Of a DNA stretch of 14,918 nucleotides, positions 10,225 through 14,918 are shown piece after piece (the stretch's first letter is position 1; every line of letters starts with the position of its first letter). The stretch comes from Planctomycetota bacterium. Its GTDB lineage: Bacteria > Planctomycetota > SZUA-567. The notes beneath the pieces are model-generated. The model had not been told where the DNA came from, searched no databases, and saw only the letters and a program-made list of their open reading frames with translations. The DNA is taken from positions 242-15,159 of the forward strand of contig JAJBTL010000256.1 in NCBI GenBank assembly GCA_020860865.1, read 5' to 3'. The translations under genes and the position numbers were made by a program.

Positions 10225-10533
10225 GCTGGCGCCCTTTTTCAGAAAACAGGGTGGTCGGCCTGGTTCGTCAGCGATTGTCCGGTGGAGCCTGAAGTACCCA
10301 TCTGCACAAAATTTCAGTTGACCGTGTTACAAATGTTCATCAGCTACTCGTAGTGTACCGCAAAAGATCCCGTTTGCAGACAAAACTCGAAATTTTTTAA
10401 TGATTTTTTTGCCATCTCGAGTCGGCTTTTGAAGCAAAGTCAAAGAATATTAAGGGTTATCGCTAGGCGTAGTTCACTGAGACAAAAGTATTTTTTTCAT
10501 CACGGCAGTCCAATGACGCGTCGTCGGGAGCTT

Positions 10534-10548
10534 ACTGATGTCATCAGT
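10534..10548. promoter_or_regulatory. 15-base palindrome, candidate operator
   Basis: ACTGATG-T-CATCAGT is a perfect 7-base-pair dyad around one central base, typical of a dimeric regulator site. An 8-base palindrome GACGCGTC (10515-10522) lies just to its left. Which protein binds is unknown; the SorC-like regulator at 9277-10224 is the nearest candidate. Confidence 0.45.
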
Positions 10549-10569
10549 CAACCAATTGCCCTATCTATT

Positions 10570-10598
10570 TTGACTCGGCAATGCTTTGCCAGAAAAAT
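10570..10598 (+). promoter_or_regulatory. Weak candidate promoter with dyad in the spacer
   Basis: TTGACT (10570-10575) is followed after 17 bases by AAAAAT (10593-10598), a poor -10. The spacer contains GGCAA-TGCT-TTGCC (10577-10590), an operator-like dyad. It points toward the BCCT gene but would give a leader of about 670 bases, so it is only one possibility. Confidence 0.25.
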
Positions 10599-10814
10599 AA
10601 TCTAATAGTTACCATACAGACATTATATTTTATAAAATTATAAACCCTTTGACGCAAAATCCCTTGCTTTTCACCTCAAAAAAACCGCAAAATTTTACTA
10701 CAAATCTCTCCAAACCATTCTTTTTACGTATTTTACCTGCGTGCGATTATACAACGAACGAGTAAATTACCGCAAAAGCCATCCGAAAAGCGCCAGAAAC
10801 TCTTGCATGTATTT

Positions 10815-10832
10815 TGGCAAAGTATTTTGCCA
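10815..10832. promoter_or_regulatory. TGGCAAA-N4-TTTGCCA inverted repeat
   Basis: A perfect 7-base-pair dyad with the spacer GTAT, followed on the plus strand by T-rich sequence. It shares GGCAA/TTGCC half-sites with the dyad at 10577-10590, though the spacing differs. It could be a second operator or a weak intrinsic terminator reading rightward. Confidence 0.4.
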
Positions 10833-11151
10833 TTTCTTTTTCATCATTTTTTAATCATTCCTACCATCTCCATAACGTATTATTTTCCACATAGTTAATC
10901 CCTCATGACGGTGTATCGGGGAACCCCGCATGACCTGTATGATTTTTTGGCATGGTGAATGCAAAGTGCGTAGGTGAAATGTGCCGTGCTGTCGCACCGT
11001 GTACATACCGGTTCGCCCCTTAGCCTGATTACCGATACCATCCACTCGTCTCCGCCGAACCAGCACCCAACAGTTATGGGCTTGTCCGCCGAAACGCTCC
11101 AACGGTGGAGAAGCCAAACAGGGTTTTCATCCAAAAAGATACCGTCGCCGC

Positions 11152-11177
11152 CGTGCCGCTCCATGGGGAGAGGCATG
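11152..11177 (+). other. Hairpin in the 5' leader of the BCCT gene
   Basis: CGTGCCGCTCC (11152-11162) pairs with GGAGAGGCATG (11167-11177) around the loop ATGG. It forms eleven positions with one G-U pair and one G-A mismatch. It lies about 100 bases upstream of the transporter start. The loop region contains an ATG with GGGGAG next to it, but no open frame of note. Confidence 0.45.
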
Positions 11178-11192
11178 CGGGGCTCTATTGTG

Positions 11193-11231
11193 CACTTCCG
11201 CGCATCGGCGAGGCGATGTGTCTGAGAAGTG
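11193..11231 (+). other. Two-part hairpin shortly before the BCCT gene
   Basis: CACTTC (11193-11198) pairs with GAAGTG (11226-11231), enclosing an inner stem CATCG / CGATG (11203-11207, 11214-11218) with the loop GCGAGG. It ends about 40 bases before the start codon. With the preceding hairpin it suggests a folded mRNA leader; no known riboswitch consensus was recognised. Confidence 0.4.
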
Positions 11232-11274
11232 GTGGTATTTATCATTGACCTGTTATTTTTTGAGAGGGGGAGGC

Positions 11275-12918
11275 ATGAAACAAAAATCTGCTGTTCGACC
11301 TTTTATCATCCTATTTCCCGGTCTGTTGTTTGTCGTTATGCTCATCTTTGTCTTCATCGACGCGAACGCGTTCTATGCGGCGTTGAACTCGTTCTTTATC
11401 GTCATGATGCGGAATCTCGGCTGGTTTGTCAGCCTGGTCATGCTGTTTTTCGTGGCGGTATGCATCTATATCCTCTTTTCCCCGCTCGGCCGGGTCCGGC
11501 TTGGCGGGCCGAACGCAAAACCGAAATTCACCTATATGCAGAGGTTCGGGATTTCCCTCTGTACCGGCATCGGCGCCGGCGTCGTGTTCTGGGGCGTGGC
11601 CGAACCGCTCCTTTTCGCCATGGAGCCGGCGCCGAGCTTCGGCTACGAGCCCGGCAGCAACGCCGCCATCCTCTGGTCCATGCGCACCTGCTTCATGCAC
11701 TGGGGTATTACCCCCTATGCCAGTTGCGTCGTCATGGGCGTGGTCCTGTCCTATGCCTGCCTGAATATGAAATCGCCGTTCACCGCCTGCTCCGCCCTCG
11801 TGCCCATCTTCGGGAAAAAGGTCGTCGACACCAAGTGGGCCGACGCCTTCGACGCCCTGTCCGCCTTCGCCCTCACCGGCGCCGTCGCCGGCGGCCTCGG
11901 CTACGGCATGCTCCAACTTTCGCAAGGCGTCTACGGCTTCCTCGGCATCGCCCCGAGTACCGGCGTCTTCGTCGCCCTCATCCTCTTCATGTTCGCCGCC
12001 TATAACGCCTCGGCTTTCAGCGGCCTGAAGCGCGGCATCACCTGGCTGTCGAACCGGAACACGCAGCTCTTTTTCATTCTTCTCGGTTTCATGTTCCTTT
12101 GCGGGCCAATCTCGTACATCTGCAACCTGTTCACGGAAGCGCTCGGCGAATACCTCGGCCACTTCATCCAGGCCAGCACCTACACCGCGCCCTACGCCAA
12201 CAGCGAACTCTGGCCGCAGTGGTGGGATATGTACTGGTGGGTGGACTGGCTGGCCTATGCTCCCCTTCTTGGCCTGTTCATGGTCCGCGTCGCCTACGGC
12301 CGGACGCTCCGCGAGTTCATCCTGGTGGAATGGCTGTTCCCGGCCCTGTTCGGCATTGTCTGGTTTTCCGTCTTCGGCGGCACCGTCCTGAACGCCCAAT
12401 TCTTCGAAGGCACCGACTTCTACGCCCTGTACAAGTCATCCGGAGCGGAAGCTCTGACGCTGGCCGTTTTCGAAACCGTTCCCTTCTCCACCATAGCCAA
12501 AAGCGTCATGCTCATCATCATCACGATTTCCCTCGTCACCCAATGCGACTCGATGGTGGTGACCTTGTCCGGCATGTCCCTCCAGCACGGGTCGGACAGT
12601 GAAGAAGCGCCGCGCACGCTGAAATTGTTCTGGGGCATCATGTTCGCCACCATCGCCCTCATCTTCACCTTCTTGGGCGGCATTGACGGCGTGAAGATTA
12701 TCAAATCCATCTGCGGCATGCCGCTGGCGTTCCTCTGCCTCGCCATCACCATCGGTTTCATTGTCTATATGACCAAACGGCCGCGCACCGTCACCGGCGA
12801 CTATGTCTACGAAGACGAAGTCGCGGATGCGCCGGACAGCGGCGAAGAACCGGCACCGCATTTCAAACTGACCATGCGCATCAAGAGGATTTTCGGCAAG
12901 GATACCAAGGACGAGTAG
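11275..12918 (+). CDS. BCCT-family (betaine/choline/carnitine-type) transporter
   Basis: Inner-membrane secondary transporter of the BCCT family, 547 aa, about 12 membrane helices. The glycine-rich segment TGIGAGVVFWGVAEP (97-111) and the MHWGITPYA segment (141-149) are family hallmarks. The helix-8 region, WDMYWWVDWLAYAPLLG (317-333) followed by GRTLREF (342-348), is the conserved signature around the aromatic substrate box. Family members move quaternary-amine compounds such as betaine, choline or carnitine, by ion symport or by exchange. The start ATG at 11275 is preceded by an AGGGGGAGG tract; an upstream in-frame start would add 29 residues unlike the family. It stands alone as a transcription unit, ending at a strong terminator. 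The substrate cannot be fixed: the tryptophan stretch is altered (an Asp at 324), and uptake of an osmolyte or of an amine carbon source are both possible. Confidence 0.94.
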   Translation: MKQKSAVRPFIILFPGLLFVVMLIFVFIDANAFYAALNSFFIVMMRNLGWFVSLVMLFFVAVCIYILFSPLGRVRLGGPNAKPKFTYMQRFGISLCTGIGAGVVFWGVAEPLLFAMEPAPSFGYEPGSNAAILWSMRTCFMHWGITPYASCVVMGVVLSYACLNMKSPFTACSALVPIFGKKVVDTKWADAFDALSAFALTGAVAGGLGYGMLQLSQGVYGFLGIAPSTGVFVALILFMFAAYNASAFSGLKRGITWLSNRNTQLFFILLGFMFLCGPISYICNLFTEALGEYLGHFIQASTYTAPYANSELWPQWWDMYWWVDWLAYAPLLGLFMVRVAYGRTLREFILVEWLFPALFGIVWFSVFGGTVLNAQFFEGTDFYALYKSSGAEALTLAVFETVPFSTIAKSVMLIIITISLVTQCDSMVVTLSGMSLQHGSDSEEAPRTLKLFWGIMFATIALIFTFLGGIDGVKIIKSICGMPLAFLCLAITIGFIVYMTKRPRTVTGDYVYEDEVADAPDSGEEPAPHFKLTMRIKRIFGKDTKDE

Positions 12919-12950
12919 TCCGACTCCATGCCGCAGCGAAATCAAGAAGA

Positions 12951-12984
12951 AGCCGCCGCCGGGAAAAATTCGGCGGCGGCTTTT
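12951..12984 (+). terminator. Intrinsic terminator of the BCCT gene
   Basis: A perfect 11-base-pair stem (AGCCGCCGCCG / CGGCGGCGGCT) around a nine-base loop is followed directly by TTTTC, 32 bases after the stop codon. This is a textbook rho-independent terminator and separates the transporter from the DeoR-type gene. Confidence 0.93.
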
Positions 12985-13111
12985 CATGGCATGACGTGTC
13001 ATCCCATTCCCTGAACGCCGTCCGCCCGCACCAGCGCCACACCGTATCCGGCGTCCGACCTGGCGATATTTCCCATTTAATAGTGAATGCTGCTATTTGC
13101 CGTTTTTCCAC

Positions 13112-13139
13112 TTGACTGTCGTCACCGGTGGTATACACT
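13112..13139 (+). promoter_or_regulatory. Promoter of the DeoR-type gene
   Basis: TTGACT (13112-13117), a 16-base spacer, then TACACT (13134-13139). The spacer holds the 8-base palindrome CACCGGTG (13123-13130), a possible operator, for example for autoregulation. The predicted transcript would have a leader of about 65 bases. Confidence 0.5.
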
Positions 13140-13212
13140 GTGGAAATGGTGCAAAGACTTCCGTCGTCACCACGGCGGTTGTTCCATTCGGGTGTTACGG
13201 GGAGACCTTCTC

Positions 13213-14003
13213 ATGTCGTACAAGGAAACATCGCTATTCGCCGAAGAGCGGAAACAGCGCATTGTCGAACTGGTCAAATCAAAAAAAAAATTGTAATTCC
13301 TGAACTCTGCTCCTACTTCGGCGTCTCCGCCTCCACCATCCGGAACGACCTCCGTTCCCTCCATGAGGACGGGCTTATCACCCGCACCCACGGCGGCGCC
13401 ATCATCAATTCGAAATCCGGCTACGAACCGCTGCCGTTCGACAAACAGTCGCAGCGCCACGACGCCAAACAGGCCATCGCCCTCGCCGCCATCGAGCATG
13501 TCGAAAACGGCGACGTCATCGCCATCGGCACCGGCACCACCACCTTCGAACTTATCAAGCTCCTCACGCAAAAGCGCGACCTTACCGTCATCCTGAACGA
13601 CATCTACGCCGCCGCCTATCTCGAGCAGACGGAAAGCATCAACGTCATCGTGGTCGGCGGAACGCTGAGGAAAAATTTCCATTACCTGCAAATGCCGCCG
13701 AACCACAACTGGTTTCGGGACATCAACATCGACAAGACCTTCATCTCCTGTAACGGCGTCCATGTCAGCCGTGGCATCACCACGCCGGATCCGGCCCTGG
13801 CCCACGATCTGCGGCAAATGATAGACGCGTCGACATCGGTCTACGTCATCTGCGACAGCAGCAAAATCGGTTCCATCGCCTTTTCCCGCATCACAGATCT
13901 GGACGGCGTCGACCGCCTCATCACCGACAACAACATCGACGACGACGATGCGGCCGAACTCCAGGCGGCGGAACTGGATCTTGAAATAGTCAATTGCCGG
14001 TAA
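13213..14003 (+). CDS. DeoR-family transcriptional regulator, frame broken at an A10 run
   Basis: Regulator with a DeoR helix-turn-helix and a C-terminal phosphosugar-sensing domain, 263 aa if the frame is restored. ATG at 13213 (GGGGAGA 7 bases upstream) reads MSYKETSLFAEERKQRIVEL and stops at 13296, just after ten A's at 13281-13290. The remainder continues in the -1 frame, IVIPELCSYFGVSASTIRNDL and LITRTHGGAI, to a stop at 14001-14003. The sensor domain shows IGTGTTTFELI, VVGGTLRKN, DKTFISCNGV, CDSSKIG and RLITDN. Aligned to the standard DeoR start (ER, ten residues, then the x-x-V-x-V-x-E-L segment), VKSKKKIVIPEL fits with no gap, so exactly one A is missing or one -1 slip is needed. It may be a slippage-expressed gene, a phase-variable gene, a recent pseudogene or a sequencing error. 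It probably controls itself and the sugar/polyol genes downstream. Confidence 0.85.
13281..13290 (+). other. A10 slippery tract inside the DeoR-type gene
   Basis: Ten consecutive A's lie at the exact frame break. In the zero frame they read (TC)A AAA AAA AAA, which contains the classical A-AAA-AAA -1 slippery heptamer, and the run is long enough for RNA-polymerase slippage. A stop codon (TAA, 13294-13296) follows at once in the zero frame. Confidence 0.7.
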
Positions 14004-14167
14004 ACCGCATTTCCACAATATCAACAAAATTTACAACAAACATGCCTCCGCTGTCGCCAATAGGCCCATTACTATGAATTATTCTGCAATTCGCCTGAGT
14101 TTACTCACCCCCAATGTCGTTTTAAGCCAGCAAATAAGATAATATGAGAATAAATATCAGTCGGTAT

Positions 14168-14195
14168 TTGACAAAAACGATCGATCAGGTACTAT
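14168..14195 (+). promoter_or_regulatory. Promoter upstream of the permease remnant and dehydrogenase
   Basis: TTGACA (14168-14173) is a perfect -35, followed by a 16-base spacer and TACTAT (14190-14195); TATAAA at 14193-14198 overlaps. The spacer includes GATCGATC, and an imperfect dyad AAATATC-AGTC-GGTATTT (14152-14169) abuts the -35, both possible operators. The 14004-14167 stretch before it is AT-rich, with no gene and no clear terminator for the DeoR-type gene. Confidence 0.6.
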
Positions 14196-14224
14196 AAAAA
14201 AGACGAAACTTCAAATGCACGAAA

Positions 14225-14539
14225 TTGTCTGCCGATAATTTCAACCCTACTCCGAGCCAGTTCGCCACCTTGACGCCGACACGTACGCAAATTCCCAACT
14301 TGTTGTCCATCGGCGTCCTCCTCGTCATCGCCCTCCAGAACGGGCTGAACGTCATCGGCGTCGACGCCTTCTGGCAGGACATCGTTTTCGGCCTCCTCGT
14401 CATCACCGCGATTATTCTGAACGCGGACAAGAGCGGTCGGGACATTGTAATTAATAACGTGGACACACCTGCCGTCCCGCCCGTCCGGGCGCACGGCCAC
14501 AAAGAAAGGCACAGCCCATGCGCGCCCTCGCCGTCATAA
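14225..14539 (+). pseudogene. C-terminal remnant of a ribose-type ABC sugar permease
   Basis: An open frame of 104 codons whose part from about 14291 onward resembles only the last 50-60 residues of RbsC/XylH-type permeases (BPD_transp_2 family). LLVIALQNGLNVIGVDAFWQ, then DIVFGLLVITAIILN, matches the family's final membrane segments, with the hallmark NGLN. A full permease is about 320 aa, so some 80% is missing. The first 20 or so residues (from a TTG at 14225) do not look like a permease and probably derive from leader DNA. The frame is intact to its stop, with codon use like its neighbours, so the loss looks recent. Its end overlaps the dehydrogenase start by 22 bases, as in an operon whose transporter genes once lay immediately upstream. 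No ribosome site was recognised, so translation is doubtful. Confidence 0.6.
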
Positions 14540-14918
14540 AACCGAACGATCTGCAACTCGTCAACATCCCGATGCCGACCATCGACGACTACCAGGCATT
14601 GGTCAAAACTGAAGTGAATTTTTTCTGCAACTCCACCGACCGAAAAATTGTCGAAGGCCACTTCCCCGGCCTAACGGAAGACCGCTATCCCCTGCTTCTC
14701 GGTCACGAAAACACCGGCATCGTCCAGGAAGTCGGCCGAAAAGTCACCACCTTCCGGCAGGGCGACCGGGTGATGTGCGGCTGGCATTCTCAGCCGGAAC
14801 CGCCGTTCATCAGTTTTTGGGGAGGATGCTGCGAATACTTCGTCGTCCGGGATCACGAAGCGATGGTGCGGGACGGCGTCGCCGACGCTGCCCACGGCTG
14901 GACTGAACTGGCGCGGAT
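14518..14918 (+). CDS. Zinc-type medium-chain alcohol/polyol dehydrogenase (N-terminal part)
   Basis: N-terminal 133 residues of a medium-chain dehydrogenase/reductase; the Rossmann domain lies outside the window. The GroES-like fold is visible: NFFCNSTDRKIVEGHFPG (35-52) holds the catalytic-zinc Cys and TD motif, and LLLGHENTGIVQEVG (59-73) holds the zinc-ligand His-Glu. TTFRQGDRVM follows as in the family. The structural-zinc four-cysteine lobe is absent; the region after GDRVM is short and has only a CC pair in WGGCCEYF, which points to a sorbitol/threonine-dehydrogenase relative or an unusual subfamily. ATG at 14518 has AAAGG 8 bases upstream. With a DeoR-type regulator and a sugar-permease remnant upstream, a sugar or polyol substrate is likely (inference). 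Confidence 0.88.
   Translation, partial: MRALAVIKPNDLQLVNIPMPTIDDYQALVKTEVNFFCNSTDRKIVEGHFPGLTEDRYPLLLGHENTGIVQEVGRKVTTFRQGDRVMCGWHSQPEPPFISFWGGCCEYFVVRDHEAMVRDGVADAAHGWTELAR

Larger units (their letters stand above)
10356..10778 (+). repeat. Repeated TACCGCAAAAG motif (two full copies, one partial)
   Basis: TACCGCAAAAG occurs at 10356-10366 and 10768-10778 in the same orientation, and the shorter ACCGCAAAA occurs at 10684-10692. These are the only copies noticed, and all lie in the divergent intergenic region. They may be binding sites for a local regulator, or chance in AT-rich DNA. Confidence 0.35.
10225..11274. promoter_or_regulatory. Divergent intergenic region, about 1,050 bases, no convincing gene
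   Basis: This stretch lies between the SorC-like regulator (minus) and the BCCT transporter (plus). Roughly 10340-10880 is strongly AT-rich, in contrast to the genes, and carries several palindromes and a repeated short motif listed separately. It also has an AT palindrome, ATTTTATAAAAT, at 10627-10638. From about 10900 it becomes GC-richer and can form hairpins. Short open frames in 10850-11245 on either strand have no recognisable motif and no good ribosome site, so I do not call them genes. The region should contain the divergent promoters and a long 5' leader for the transporter. Confidence 0.6.

Noticed and set aside
10851..11245. Short overlapping open frames on both strands in the BCCT leader
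   Set aside because: No motif, no convincing ribosome site and no coding-like codon pattern; kept only as possible structured leader.
11311..12399. A 362-codon minus-strand open frame inside the BCCT gene
   Set aside because: It is highly charged, has no motif, and lies wholly antisense to a clear membrane transporter.
13128..13290. A GTG start that would extend the second DeoR frame upstream without a frameshift
   Set aside because: The upstream residues do not resemble a DeoR N-terminus, the GTG lies inside the promoter spacer, and the other frame encodes the expected first helix with a good ribosome site.
14215..14238. A seven-codon open frame (MHEIVCR) after the 14168 promoter as a leader peptide
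   Set aside because: The ribosome site is weak and there is no attenuator structure; it may be chance or the start of a lost gene.

Overview
The window comes from a diderm (Gram-negative-type) bacterium. Genes are GC-rich, with most codons ending in G or C, while the main intergenic regions are strongly AT-rich. The ABC-transporter binding protein carries a classical Sec signal peptide with no lipobox cysteine, which fits a soluble periplasmic protein. No rRNA, tRNA, insertion sequence or CRISPR array was seen, and the sequence alone does not fix the species.

Left block (1-10224, all on the minus strand). This is one long, closely spaced gene set. In transcription order it holds a SorC-family regulator, two oligopeptide-type ABC ATPases, a double-SIS-domain phosphosugar-type protein, an amidohydrolase-fold protein, a family-5 periplasmic binding protein, two DppB/DppC-type permeases and a PfkB-family kinase cut by the window edge. 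It looks like a complete uptake-and-catabolism operon: the binding protein, two permeases and two ATPases import a small conjugate, and three enzymes process it. Kinase plus SIS protein recalls the fructosamine (frl-type) logic of phosphorylation followed by deglycation or isomerisation. An amino-sugar or sugar-amino-acid conjugate is therefore a reasonable guess, but the substrate is unknown. The amidohydrolase lacks the usual N-terminal HxH metal motif. The binding-protein cistron is flanked on both sides by strong RNA hairpins.

Middle (10225-11274). A gene-free stretch of about 1,050 bases separates this operon from a divergent transporter gene. It is AT-rich on its left two thirds and contains several palindromes and a repeated short motif. 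Just before the transporter it becomes GC-richer and can fold into hairpins, which suggests a structured 5' leader.

Right block (11275-14918, plus strand). A BCCT-family transporter ends in a strong intrinsic terminator. Next comes a DeoR-family regulator whose reading frame is broken exactly at a run of ten A's; one extra A, or a -1 slip, restores a perfect DeoR protein. After a second promoter there is an orphan C-terminal piece of a ribose-type ABC sugar permease. It overlaps the start of a zinc-type alcohol/polyol dehydrogenase that runs off the window. The right end therefore looks like a DeoR-controlled sugar/polyol locus that has lost most of its ABC transporter by deletion.
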